Origin: Verrucomicrobiota bacterium
Lineage (GTDB): Bacteria; Verrucomicrobiota; Kiritimatiellia; CAIQIC01; JAGNIJ01
Reading direction: 5' to 3'
Assembly (NCBI GenBank): GCA_022710725.1
Contig: JAKLGK010000013.1
Location: 1 to 48,341, forward strand
DNA: 48,341 nt
The notes below the pieces were generated by a model. It searched no databases. It saw only the letters and a program-made list of their open reading frames with translations, and was not told where the DNA came from. The stretch's first letter is position 1. Each line of letters opens with the position of its first letter. Of the stretch, positions 24,797-33,568 are shown one piece after another. A program made the position numbers and the translations under genes.

Positions 24797-26551
24797 CTAC
24801 GGCTCATTCGCTTTCGGCGATCCGAGCAGTCGCCGCGCCTGCTCCAGGTTGTGCCGCGCATCGGCGTGATCCGGCTGGATTCGCAGGACCGCTTCAAATT
24901 CCGGGATGGCCTCGGCGAGCCGGTTTTGCAGGGCCAGGGCGAGCCCGAGGTTGAACCGGGCATCGGTCAGGGCGGGATCGGCCGCCACCGCCGCCTCGAA
25001 GCACTTCAGCGCCTCGGCCGTGCGGTCCTGCTTCGCCAGGATCACGCCCAGGCGGTTATGGGCCAGCGCCAGGTCCGGCTTGGCGCGCAGCACCTCGCGG
25101 TACGCCGTTTCCGAGGCCGCCAGGTCGCCGGCGCGTTCGAGGCTGATCGCGCGCCCGAGGTGCCAGCGCGCTTCGCTGGGACAGTAGCCGGTGTAGTTGA
25201 TCCCGATGACGAACCAGAGCGCCAGCGCGGCCGCGAGGCCGGCCACGGCCTCGACGGGTTTCGATCCGGCCGCCAGGCGCCCGGTTTCGACCAACCCGAC
25301 GGCGGCGAAAACCATCAGCAGCGGCGTCAGCGGGGCGCGGTACTGCCCGGCCGCGATGAAGGGGAGAAACGACAGGAAGTAAGCCGCGATGAGGAGCAGC
25401 AACAGCGCGGCCACCGGCAGCGTGTCCCGGCGCTTTCTCCACGTCAGCGCGCCGCCGACCAGGCCCCAGGCCAGCACGAAGGAGAAGGAAAGCGGAAGGC
25501 GGCGCAGGACCGGCGAGGCCGCACGCTCCAGTTCCTCGATCTTATTATTGGAAACTTCCCGGGGGCCCCAGAAGAGGAGCGTCTTGAGGGCGAGCAGGCG
25601 CGCGGTCACGCCCGGCCGCCCGATGATCTGCTGCCTCGCCTTCCGGGCGAACCAGCGCGACGCCTCGGACGCTTTCAGGGGCCGGCCGGCCTTCGCAGAG
25701 GCCTTTGCGAGGAGCGCGGGATAGTCGAAGCAGCTCCAGTTGCCGGTCTCGCTGGAGGCGTGATCCGCCACGGCCTCGGGATCCTGGCCCAGCAGCAGGT
25801 TGATGCCGCCGTTCGACGAGATCAGGACGACATCCCGCGCGACGATATAATTCCGCGCCGTCACGGGCAGGACGGCCAGCAAGGTTCCCGCGACCAGCAA
25901 GCCGGCGGGGCGCGCCGCTTTCTTCCAGTCGCCGATCCGCCACGCCAGCCAGAGCGCGACGGCGGGCAGCCAGGCCAGCGCGTTCGGGCGCGCCAGCGCG
26001 GACGCGCCCAGGGCCAGGCCTGCGCCGAGCAGCCAGGCCGGCCTGCCGTCCGCGGTCCATTGCCCGAGCGCCAGCAGCGCGAGCCACGTCAGCGTGATCA
26101 GCAGCACGGGCTCGAGCAGTTCACCCTCGTAGTAAATGAAGACCCAGTAGGTCCCGGCCAGCGCGGCGGCGATCAGGCCGGCCGCCTCGCCGAACCAGCG
26201 GCGCGTGAACCAGAACGCCAGGAATACGTTCAGCACGCCGAGGGCGAACTGGACCAGCCGCGCGGGCGCGGGCGCCGCCCCGATCAGGCGATAGATCGCC
26301 GACAGGAAATAGGGGTAGCCCGGCGGCCGGAAATAGGGCAGTTGCCGGATCAGCGGATCGGGCTGGTCGGGCGGGGGCGTCCACCGGTCGAACGCGATCC
26401 CGCGCGCCCAGTAATCGTGGTAGCCCGCGTCGAGCCCGGGATGAATGAAGTCCGCGCGGCCGCGAATCTCGCCGAAGTACAGGAGCCGCAGTCCGGCCGC
26501 CGCCAGCAGCAGGACGGGCAGGATGATGCGGCGGCTGTCCCGGGAATTCAT
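24797..26551 (-). CDS. GT-C family membrane glycosyltransferase with TPR tail, paralog B
   Basis: This 584-aa paralog of the 747-aa protein shares HDYWARGIAFDRWTPPPDQPDP, YFRPPGYPYFLSAIYRLIG, ISSNGGINLLLGQDP and LLFWGPREVSNNK in the same order. About eleven membrane spans are followed by a shorter TPR tail (residues 460-575). The Asp and His of the first outer loop (LDAGYHDYWA) are the likely catalytic region of this GT39-like group. ATG 26551 is preceded by a good promoter match whose -10 ends 6 nt before the ATG. The two paralogs are convergent and their 3' ends are only about 50 bp apart. Confidence 0.82.
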   Translation of the reverse strand: MNSRDSRRIILPVLLLAAAGLRLLYFGEIRGRADFIHPGLDAGYHDYWARGIAFDRWTPPPDQPDPLIRQLPYFRPPGYPYFLSAIYRLIGAAPAPARLVQFALGVLNVFLAFWFTRRWFGEAAGLIAAALAGTYWVFIYYEGELLEPVLLITLTWLALLALGQWTADGRPAWLLGAGLALGASALARPNALAWLPAVALWLAWRIGDWKKAARPAGLLVAGTLLAVLPVTARNYIVARDVVLISSNGGINLLLGQDPEAVADHASSETGNWSCFDYPALLAKASAKAGRPLKASEASRWFARKARQQIIGRPGVTARLLALKTLLFWGPREVSNNKIEELERAASPVLRRLPLSFSFVLAWGLVGGALTWRKRRDTLPVAALLLLLIAAYFLSFLPFIAAGQYRAPLTPLLMVFAAVGLVETGRLAAGSKPVEAVAGLAAALALWFVIGINYTGYCPSEARWHLGRAISLERAGDLAASETAYREVLRAKPDLALAHNRLGVILAKQDRTAEALKCFEAAVAADPALTDARFNLGLALALQNRLAEAIPEFEAVLRIQPDHADARHNLEQARRLLGSPKANEP

Positions 26552-26557
26552 GCGGGC

Positions 26558-26585
26558 AGGGTACGGCGGGCAGCCGGTTTGACAA
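26558..26585 (-). promoter_or_regulatory. Candidate leaderless promoter of the 584-aa GT-C gene
   Basis: On the minus strand TTGTCA (26585-26580) and TACCCT (26563-26558) are 16 bp apart, and the -10 ends 6 nt before the ATG at 26551. Transcription would start at or next to the A of the ATG. Confidence 0.45.
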
Positions 26586-26720
26586 AGAAAAAATTGACGC
26601 CGGGAAGCGAAACGACAGAGTTCGCCGGTCTGGATCGTGCTTCCTGGCGGCCGTCTGCCGCGTAACCGGGCATTCCTTCCTGCTCGCTCGCGAGGCGAGA
26701 AGGCAAGCCGTGAAAAATGG

Positions 26721-26748
26721 TTGCCCGGGCCGGCGCGGACTGGATAAT
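26721..26748 (+). promoter_or_regulatory. Candidate promoter of the flippase-like/propeller fusion
   Basis: TTGCCC (26721-26726) and GATAAT (26743-26748) are 16 bp apart. The predicted leader before GTG 26781 is about 26 nt and GC-rich. Confidence 0.4.
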
Positions 26749-26780
26749 GCGCGAGGGCGGAGCGCCGCCCGGATATCGTC

Positions 26781-28673
26781 GTGAATATTTTCTATGTCAT
26801 CTTCAGCGTCCTGGTCACGGGAGGGATCTTCGCGTGGCTCTTCAGCCACGTGTCCCTGGCGGAGGTGGCCGGCCTGCTCCGGGGCGTGGACCCGCGGGGC
26901 GTGGCGCTGTTCGTCCTGGCTTCGCTCTTGATGAGCGTCTTCCGCGCCTGGCGGTACCGGATCATCCTGCGCGTCTCCGGGCCCGCGCCGGGGACGCTGC
27001 CGCTGTTCCTGGCGGTGATCGTCCGCAACACGTTCTCCGACCTGCTCCCGGCGCGGCTGGGCTCCCTGGTCTACATCTACGTGGCCACGGCGCGGCTGGG
27101 CATCCCGTTCGGCGCGGCCTCGTCGAGCTTTGCCCTCGCGTTCGTTTTTGACATGATCGCGCTGGCGCCGCTGATCGCCTGGGCGGCGGTCGGGTTGGGC
27201 GGGGCCTCGGTCTGGGTCCTCGCGGGGTTCGGGCTGGTCCTGGCCGCCGGCATGATCGCGGTTTTGCATTGGCTTCCGGCGTTGGTCGGCATCGTCGGCC
27301 GGCGCGTCGCGGCGTTCTCGTGGCTGGGTCACGAGAGGGGCCCTCGCTGGGCGAAGGCGCTGGAGGACGTGGCCTGCGAGTTGCGCGCGGCGCGGGAGGC
27401 CGGGATATACGGGAGGGTGTTCGTGCTCTCGCTGATGGTCAGGCTGTTCAAGTACGCGGCGCTCTATTTCTTCCTCTTTGCGCTCGTGGCGCCGCTGGGA
27501 TACGGCTGGGCGGCGCTGCCGGTCCCGCGGGTCCTCGCGGGCCTGTGCGCCGCGGAGGCGGCCGCAAGCCTGCCGGTCTCCGGGCTCGCCGGCTTCGGCG
27601 CGTACGAGGGCGCGTGGGCGATGGCCTTTCAACTGTTGCTGTTTCCCGCGCCGCTGGCCCGCGCGACCAGCATTGCCCACCACCTGTTCACCCAGCTCTA
27701 CGGGTACGGGTCGGGCGCCGTGGCGCTGCTCCTGCTTCTGCTGCCCTTCTGGCGCCGGGCGCGGCCGCCGGAGCGGGAAGCCCTGGAATCGGCCGGACGG
27801 TTTGCCGCGCGACTGGCCGCCGCGCTGACCGTCGCCGCCGGCATGGCGGTCCTGCTTTACCGCGTCTGTCCGGAAGCCCGCGCGGAAGCGGCGCCCGTGT
27901 CGGCCGGCGACGTCTCCGCGCTGGAAAACCTGGCCGGCCGGGTGCGGGGCAGGGTCGTGTTCCAAAGGCCGGACGGCATCTACGTCGTACGCCTGGGCGC
28001 GCGGGACCCGGAACGGATTGTGTCGCCGGGCGAATTCCCGCGCTGGTCGCCGGACGGGCGGGACATCGCCTTTCTCCAGAGCAATCGCGTGATGCGGCTC
28101 CGTCTCGACGGGGGCGAACCGGAAGCGCTGGCGGACGCCTTTGCGCCCCGGGCGCTGGCCTGGCATCCGTCCGGTCGGGAAATCTATTTCACCGACGGCT
28201 TGCTGATCCGGGCCGTGAACGTGGAGACCCGCGCGGCGCGGGACGTGCTTTCCGGCCACGTGTTTCGCGAGTTGGATGTCGCCCCCGACGGGCGGCTGGC
28301 GGCCACGGTCCGCGGGCGCGGCGTGTCCATCATGGGCTTCGATCCGGGGGCCGGCCGCTCGTGGCGCATTGCCGGCGGGTGCTCGGCCAGCCTGTCGCCG
28401 GACGGGAACCGCGTCACGAACAACGAGGGCGACCACCGCAGGCTGTCGATCCGCGACGCGGTGTCCGGGGCGCGGCTGGGCACGGTGAACGCCCCGGCCG
28501 GCATGGCCTTCGACAACCAGTGGTGGTCCAATGATCCGAACTGGCTGGCCTCCCGGTCCGAGGGCCTGTTCGAGGATGTCTTCGTGCACGATCTCTTGAA
28601 AAACGAGGCCGTTCGCGTAACCTTCGTGGGGCAATGCGATCGTCCCGACCTTTTCATTGAATCCGGCGACTGA
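26781..28673 (+). CDS. LPG-synthase/flippase-like membrane domain fused to a beta-propeller
   Basis: This 630-aa protein has two parts. Residues 1-330 are an AglD/YbhN (UPF0104, LPG_synthase_TM) domain: FSHVSLAEVAGLLRGVDPRG, FRAWRYRIILRVSG, NTFSDLLPARLGSLVYIYVA and the late LPVSGLAGFGAYEGAWA. This family includes lysyl-phosphatidylglycerol synthase membrane domains and proposed lipid-linked-sugar handling proteins. After one more span (about 345-365) residues 380-630 form PD40/TolB-like propeller repeats, for example FPRWSPDGRDIAFLQS and ALAWHPSGREIYFTDG. The propeller should lie outside the inner membrane and may bind a glycan or protein. GTG 26781 starts the frame. The stop is immediately followed by the deacetylase ATG, so the two are one operon. 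Confidence 0.8.
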   Translation: MNIFYVIFSVLVTGGIFAWLFSHVSLAEVAGLLRGVDPRGVALFVLASLLMSVFRAWRYRIILRVSGPAPGTLPLFLAVIVRNTFSDLLPARLGSLVYIYVATARLGIPFGAASSSFALAFVFDMIALAPLIAWAAVGLGGASVWVLAGFGLVLAAGMIAVLHWLPALVGIVGRRVAAFSWLGHERGPRWAKALEDVACELRAAREAGIYGRVFVLSLMVRLFKYAALYFFLFALVAPLGYGWAALPVPRVLAGLCAAEAAASLPVSGLAGFGAYEGAWAMAFQLLLFPAPLARATSIAHHLFTQLYGYGSGAVALLLLLLPFWRRARPPEREALESAGRFAARLAAALTVAAGMAVLLYRVCPEARAEAAPVSAGDVSALENLAGRVRGRVVFQRPDGIYVVRLGARDPERIVSPGEFPRWSPDGRDIAFLQSNRVMRLRLDGGEPEALADAFAPRALAWHPSGREIYFTDGLLIRAVNVETRAARDVLSGHVFRELDVAPDGRLAATVRGRGVSIMGFDPGAGRSWRIAGGCSASLSPDGNRVTNNEGDHRRLSIRDAVSGARLGTVNAPAGMAFDNQWWSNDPNWLASRSEGLFEDVFVHDLLKNEAVRVTFVGQCDRPDLFIESGD

Positions 28674-29495
28674 ATGAAACCAGCAGCGCGATTTCTCCTG
28701 GCGGCGGGCATCACCCTCCTGGCCCTCGCGGGCGCGGGATACTGGCGCTGGCGCGTGGCCTGGCGGGTGCCGGGGCCGGATAGCCGCGTCTCGATCCCGG
28801 TTTTCGTACTGCACCGCGTGCTGCCGGGCGAGGCGACGGAATACATCATCAGCCCGGACCGTCTCAAGAAACTGGTCCGCGAACTGAACCGGCGCGGATT
28901 CACGCCCGTTTCCCTGGGACAGCTCCACGCCGCGCTGCACGATCGCGGTCCGCTTCCCCGGAAGCCGGCGATGATCACGTTCGACGACGCCTACCTCGAC
29001 ATGTACGTTCACGCCCTCCCGGTGCTCCGGAAGCATGGCTGGCCCGCCGTGTTCTTCGCGCCGACGGGCAAGATGTCCGACCCGCCGGCCGAGCGCGTGG
29101 TGTGGGGCGATGGCCCCGATCCCCGGGCCATGCAGTGGCCCGAACTGATCGCGCTGAAGGAGGCGGGCATGGAAATCGGGTCGCACGCCTGGACCCACAT
29201 CAACCTGGCGAAGGCGCTGCCCGAAACCGTCAACGCCGAGTTGGAGACCAGCCGGCGCGAGATCGCGGAGCGCATCGGCGTCGCGCCGATGGCCCTGGCG
29301 TATCCGGGCGGCCGCCACAGCCGCGAGGTGCGCCGGGCCGCCGCGGAGGCCGGATACCGGCTGGGATTCTTAAGCGGTGGCGGGCCCATCCCGCTCGGTG
29401 TCGAGGACCTGTACGCCCTCCCGCGCGTGCATGTGCCCGGCTACGCGGACCCGGCGGCGATCGTCAGCGCGCTTCCGGAGAACGTGTGGCGTTGA
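28674..29495 (+). CDS. Polysaccharide deacetylase (NodB/CE4)
   Basis: This 273-aa membrane-anchored CE4 enzyme has an N-terminal span (FLLAAGITLLALAGAGYW). Motif 1 TFDDAY gives the catalytic base and metal Asp, motif 2 SHAWTHINL the metal-binding histidines, and LAYPGGRHS and YRLGFLSGGG are later motifs. It would remove N-acetyl groups from an extracytoplasmic glycan; similar deacetylases accompany many PEP-CTERM and exopolysaccharide loci. ATG 28674 directly follows the stop of the fusion protein. Its last 32 bp overlap the 3' end of the convergent SGNH gene. Confidence 0.88.
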   Translation: MKPAARFLLAAGITLLALAGAGYWRWRVAWRVPGPDSRVSIPVFVLHRVLPGEATEYIISPDRLKKLVRELNRRGFTPVSLGQLHAALHDRGPLPRKPAMITFDDAYLDMYVHALPVLRKHGWPAVFFAPTGKMSDPPAERVVWGDGPDPRAMQWPELIALKEAGMEIGSHAWTHINLAKALPETVNAELETSRREIAERIGVAPMALAYPGGRHSREVRRAAAEAGYRLGFLSGGGPIPLGVEDLYALPRVHVPGYADPAAIVSALPENVWR

Positions 29496-30522
29496 GATCC
29501 ACCAGGAGTTTGTAGATCTCCGCCGCGATACGGCGGCGCCCGTCCTTGTTCTGGTGTATCCCGTCGTCGCTGAAGAGGACGGTTTGCCGCTCTGCCTCGA
29601 AGATCCGGGCCAGGTCCAGCAGCGGGGCGCCTGTCTCCCGGGCCACCTCGCGCGTGATCTCGCCGTACTCGTCGTGCAGCCGGTAGGCGTCCTCGATCCG
29701 GGCGACCTGCCGGTGGGCGACCAGGATCGGGGTCAGCACGGCGGCCCTCGGCGCGGTGAGAAGGATGGGCACGGCGCCCGCCGCGCGGATTTCCGCGATG
29801 AAGCTCTCCAGGTTCTGCCGGTATTCCTCGGGCGGAACGCGCAGGACGTAATGGTCCGCGTCGGGCTCCTGCCTCACGGCGGCGCGGCTGACCACGAACT
29901 GGTACAGGCGCGAGCGGTTCAGCAGCTTCTGGACCCGCCCCCAGACAGGCCCGGCCCGGCGCGCGAGCTTGAGCCGGTCGGTGAGGTCGTCGCGCCAATG
30001 GTCGTTCCAGCCGTAATACAGCGTGACGTAATCCGGCTGCAGGTGCCTCGTCCGGCGCCGGAAGAGCCGCAGGCCGTGCTCGGTGGAATAGCCATGGACG
30101 GCCATGTTGAAGGCCTCCCACGGCTGCGGCGTGGGCGGCGAGCCGGTCAGCAGCTCGTGCAGGAAATCCGAATACGGCGGGTTGCCCGTCGCCGTGCACG
30201 AGTCGCCCATGCAGATGACCCGCACCGTGCCCGGCGCCTTGTTCGATTCGACCTCGCGGCCCAGGAAACCCATCGAGTTGATCCGCCGCCCGCGCCACTC
30301 CGCGCCCGGATTGAACCGGAACTGGAGCTCCGAATCCGGGATCAGCCCCCGGTTATCGCCCGGGTCGCTCTTGCCCTCGCGATCGACGATGGTGATCGGC
30401 TGGACGGGCGCGGAAAAGCGGACCAGCCGCAACGCCAGTTCGCCCGCGACCACGGTGGCGCCGGCGGTAACCATGGCGAGCAGCAATCTCTTCCACCACC
30501 ACGCTGCGCGGGAATCCGTCAT
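29464..30522 (-). CDS. SGNH/GDSL hydrolase, membrane anchored
   Basis: This 352-aa protein has a signal anchor (LLLAMVTAGATVVAGELALRL). Block I is ICMGDSCTATGN (Ser 108), block III YYGWNDH, and block V SDDGIHQNKDG (Asp, His), so an active serine hydrolase fold is likely. Candidate roles are acetyl ester removal or transfer on a surface glycan in the periplasm. The ATG overlaps the stop of the upstream GT-C gene (ATGA), making it the last gene of a three-gene operon. Its 3' end overlaps the convergent deacetylase gene by 32 bp, an unusually tight arrangement. Confidence 0.82.
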   Translation of the reverse strand: MTDSRAAWWWKRLLLAMVTAGATVVAGELALRLVRFSAPVQPITIVDREGKSDPGDNRGLIPDSELQFRFNPGAEWRGRRINSMGFLGREVESNKAPGTVRVICMGDSCTATGNPPYSDFLHELLTGSPPTPQPWEAFNMAVHGYSTEHGLRLFRRRTRHLQPDYVTLYYGWNDHWRDDLTDRLKLARRAGPVWGRVQKLLNRSRLYQFVVSRAAVRQEPDADHYVLRVPPEEYRQNLESFIAEIRAAGAVPILLTAPRAAVLTPILVAHRQVARIEDAYRLHDEYGEITREVARETGAPLLDLARIFEAERQTVLFSDDGIHQNKDGRRRIAAEIYKLLVDLNATRSPEAR

Positions 30523-32444
30523 GGTTCGGCGCCTCCGGGGGCCGGGCCGTCGAAGCGCCCGGGCAGGATGTCATAAAAGACCAGGAGCGGAGTCTGGATG
30601 GGGCCGGGCTCGTAGTACAGGCGGGCCAGCAGCGTCACCGCGTCGCCGTCCCGCACGTGGCGGTAGGGGCCGCGCGCGTTCGGGGCGCGGCGGATCGGGA
30701 GCCTCGCGCCCCCGAAATCGCCGGGCCGCGGGTCGAGGATGACATAGCCGGCCCGGGCCAGCCCCCGGGAATCGGTCTGCACGAAGCGAAGGCGGCCCCA
30801 CCAGGCCACGAGCTTCATGTTGAGGCCGGTCAGCGCGCCGAAGTTCGCGGCCTGCTCCGTAAAAACCTGGTCATAGGTGATCCAGCGGGGCGACTGGCCG
30901 TCGAACTCCGTCCGCAGTCCGACCCGGTCTATGCCGCGGAGCACCTGCGCTTCCGTCAGCCGGGGCGCGGCATCCTCCGGCGAATCGGGATGGCGCCGCG
31001 CCCGCGCCAGGCCGGCGGCGTACGCCAGCACGACAAGCGCCAGCGCCGCAAGGCCCAGCCGCCGGGCGAAGCGCAGCGGCGCCGGGAGCGGCGGCCATGA
31101 ACTGGTCAGCGCGCCCCTCGTGAAGAACGGCGCGCGGCTCAAGCGGAGCAACTCATCGAGGAACAGGGCGGCGAACGGGATCAGCGCGAACTCGAGCGGC
31201 CACCGGTAGCGGTCCGAGGCGCCGTAAATGCCGGCGCCGGCCAGGGCCGCGGCCAGGCCGATGAGCAGGCTGGCCGCCCACAGGGCGCCGGGCAGATCCG
31301 TCGAGCCGTCCGGGCCCGAGAGGCGCACGCGGAGGGGCAGGGCGCGCAGCAGTCCGAGGATTGCCATCGCGGAGAGCGCCATGAAATGGATGCGGCCGAT
31401 GCCGCCGTGGCTCCAGCGGATGCCGGCCTCGCGGTGCATGAATTCCGGGAACAGCACCTTGATCCGCCAGATGCAGGACATCCAGTACTTGAACCGGTCG
31501 GCGCGGATGAACTCGTCCGTCTCGGCCTGAAGCCGCTGGATCATGGCCAGCTCCGGGGCGTACGGCTCGCGCCACAGCGTCTCGTGCCAGGCTTCCCGGC
31601 TGTAGAAGCCCGGGCCGTACTTCGGATGCGCCCCGTGCCAGGCGTGCCGCGCGCTGATGGACGAGTAGACGGCGGCCGCCCGGCCGTGGACCCGGTAGTT
31701 GCGGTATTGCCAGAGGCCCAGGGGAACCAGCGTGCAGAGGATCAACGCGGCCAGCGCGACCAGGCGGGGGCGGCCGGGCGTTCGAACGGCTTCGCCGCCG
31801 GCCGGCGGCCGCGCCATCAGGAGCGCGACGGCCAGGCCCCACAGGAAGGCCAGGGCGGAAGGCCGGACCAGGGCCGAGAAGCCGAACGCCAGGCCGGCGA
31901 GAGCCGCCGAGGACAGTCCGGGCCGCCGAATCATGCGGGCGCCGAACCACAGGGACACGGCCGTGGTGAATACCGTCGTCGGCTCGGACATCAGGCTGAA
32001 GCCGATGTGGATGTACGGCGCGTGCAGCGCGGCGAGCGCGGCCATGATCAGGCCGACGCGCCGCCCCCACATCTCGCGCCCCCAGAGGTAGGTGACCCAC
32101 GGCAGCAGGCTGAACAGGATGGCCACGCACCAGCCGGCGGCTTCCGGATCCTTGCCGAAAAGGTAGTAGAACAATCCGAGGATAAGCGGATGGCCCGGCG
32201 GGACGTAATTCCGGGACCGGAACTGCTTGAGGTAGTCGCCGAACCCGCGTCCCTCCACGAGGTGCAGCGCGTGGATGTTCCACGTCACGGCGTCGGAGTT
32301 GGGCTGGCCGGTGTTCGCGTCGCCGTAGAAAAGGTAGGGCGCCGGCCCGTACCGGAGTTCGTACTTGAAGAAGAAGGCCAGCAGGCAGAGCCCCAGCAGG
32401 GCGGCCGCGATGGCCAGGCTGCGCCGGTCGCCGGCCGGTTTCAC
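30519..32444 (-). CDS. GT-C/GT39-like membrane glycosyltransferase
   Basis: This 641-aa polytopic protein has a first span (LAIAAALLGLCLLAFFF) and an outer loop with DANTGQPNSDAVTWNIHALHLVEG and RNYVPPGHPLILGLFYYLFG. The PPGHP and the acidic loop match the GT39/ArnT-type dolichyl/undecaprenyl-phosphate sugar transferases. About ten spans follow, then a C-terminal outer region (about 470-641). GTG 32444 is preceded by GGAGGAGG at good spacing and overlaps the previous stop as GTGA. The open frame extends another 400 codons upstream, but that part is antisense-like with no family features. The substrate is unknown. Confidence 0.8.
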   Translation of the reverse strand: MKPAGDRRSLAIAAALLGLCLLAFFFKYELRYGPAPYLFYGDANTGQPNSDAVTWNIHALHLVEGRGFGDYLKQFRSRNYVPPGHPLILGLFYYLFGKDPEAAGWCVAILFSLLPWVTYLWGREMWGRRVGLIMAALAALHAPYIHIGFSLMSEPTTVFTTAVSLWFGARMIRRPGLSSAALAGLAFGFSALVRPSALAFLWGLAVALLMARPPAGGEAVRTPGRPRLVALAALILCTLVPLGLWQYRNYRVHGRAAAVYSSISARHAWHGAHPKYGPGFYSREAWHETLWREPYAPELAMIQRLQAETDEFIRADRFKYWMSCIWRIKVLFPEFMHREAGIRWSHGGIGRIHFMALSAMAILGLLRALPLRVRLSGPDGSTDLPGALWAASLLIGLAAALAGAGIYGASDRYRWPLEFALIPFAALFLDELLRLSRAPFFTRGALTSSWPPLPAPLRFARRLGLAALALVVLAYAAGLARARRHPDSPEDAAPRLTEAQVLRGIDRVGLRTEFDGQSPRWITYDQVFTEQAANFGALTGLNMKLVAWWGRLRFVQTDSRGLARAGYVILDPRPGDFGGARLPIRRAPNARGPYRHVRDGDAVTLLARLYYEPGPIQTPLLVFYDILPGRFDGPAPGGAEP

Positions 32445-33532
32445 TCCGGCGCCTCCTCCGGCTCGGATGCGGCGGCCGGGGCTTCCGGTCCGGGCAGCGG
32501 CGGGGCGAAGGGGGAACGGATGCTGCGGTCCAGGCCGTCCCTCACCATTCCGAGCAGGATGCCCGCCAGGCAGATCATGATGACATTGCGCGCCAGCCAC
32601 CCGCGTTCCGCCGGCACGGCGGACAGCAACCACCCGCCGCCCACGGCCAGCAGGCTTGCGATCAGGGGCAGCCCCAGGACGGCGCCGAGGCTGCCGGCCT
32701 CCCCGCGCGCGCCGGCGCAGACCACGCTCCACGCGCACGCCAACAGGGCGGCCCGCATCCAGGGCCGCCGGGTTCGCCGACTGAACCACCATCCGGCCAG
32801 CCCCGGCAAGAGCAGCCAGGCGCAAAGGCCGGGAGCCGCGGCAGCGAACTGATCCGTCAGCCTGTTTCCGGCCCAGCCCCAGTGGCGCAGAACGGCGGCC
32901 GCAACCGGTATGAGCGCCGTCGCAAGCAGCCAGCCCGGGGCGCGCTCCAGGCGGGGCGCGCCCCACCACAGCAGCGCGATGGCCGCGTAGCCTGCGACGA
33001 CGGGCGCGGAGACGTGAAACCAGAGCGGAGACAAGGCCGTGAACAAGGCCGCGAAAAGCGCCGCCGGCTCCGCCTCGGTCCGCCGGAGTTGCCGCCAGAC
33101 CCCGAGCGCGGCCAGGCCGGAGAACAGAAAAAGGAGATGCGTGAAAAGAAACGGAACCGTCGGCACCGGGCGGTGGCCGAACACCGGCTCGTAGGACCGG
33201 TACAGGAAGCGAAGCCACAGGAGGGCGGTCGCGGCCAGCAGCAGCCCGATGGCGCCCGCCCGGCTGAAAGGAGGCGCCGCGTCGTCCTCCCCGCGCGTCG
33301 CCGGGCGTGACATCAGCGCCCACACCCCGGCGCAGAGCGCGGTCCACAGCAGCAGCGGCCCGGGATGCCGGCAGGATAACGAACCCAGCGGCGTGGCCAT
33401 CTTGAAGCCGCCGTACAGGGAGGAGACCAGGAACAGGAGCAGCAGGATGCCGGTCGCGGCGGCCAGAAGTCCGGCGGCGATCTGCCGAAGGGCGTCGACG
33501 AGGGAAGGTCGCTGTGCTATGCGTTCCTGCAT
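32441..33532 (-). CDS. Polytopic membrane protein of unknown function
   Basis: I do not recognise this 363-aa protein. It has about ten hydrophobic spans (for example LLAAATGILLLLFLVSSLYGG, AIGLLLAATALLWLRFLYR, VPFLFTHLLFLFSGLAALGVW) and an acidic, Pro-rich tail ending EPEEAPE. It lacks an obvious catalytic outer-loop motif. As first gene of an operon with a GT39-like transferase and an SGNH hydrolase, it may be a glycan-pathway transporter or polymerase (inference). ATG 33532 (MQERIAQ) fits a promoter with consensus TTGACA. The much longer frame upstream is antisense to folD. Confidence 0.6.
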   Translation of the reverse strand: MQERIAQRPSLVDALRQIAAGLLAAATGILLLLFLVSSLYGGFKMATPLGSLSCRHPGPLLLWTALCAGVWALMSRPATRGEDDAAPPFSRAGAIGLLLAATALLWLRFLYRSYEPVFGHRPVPTVPFLFTHLLFLFSGLAALGVWRQLRRTEAEPAALFAALFTALSPLWFHVSAPVVAGYAAIALLWWGAPRLERAPGWLLATALIPVAAAVLRHWGWAGNRLTDQFAAAAPGLCAWLLLPGLAGWWFSRRTRRPWMRAALLACAWSVVCAGARGEAGSLGAVLGLPLIASLLAVGGGWLLSAVPAERGWLARNVIMICLAGILLGMVRDGLDRSIRSPFAPPLPGPEAPAAASEPEEAPE

Positions 33533-33539
33533 GCGCGAT

Positions 33540-33568
33540 AGGGTGGGCACGCGGCCCTGTCTTGTCAA
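33540..33568 (-). promoter_or_regulatory. Candidate promoter of the 33532-29464 operon
   Basis: A consensus TTGACA (33568-33563, minus) is followed after 17 bp by CACCCT (33545-33540), which ends 7 nt before ATG 33532. The -35 is perfect and the -10 poor. No ribosome site is present, so the transcript may be leaderless. Confidence 0.35.

Noticed and set aside
26121..29318. A very long open frame on the minus strand across the fusion protein and deacetylase genes
   Set aside because: Its translation is low-complexity Arg/Gly/Pro/His sequence with no family motif, and it is antisense to well-supported genes. Similar shadow frames of 600-1000 codons occur opposite most genes here because of the high GC content.
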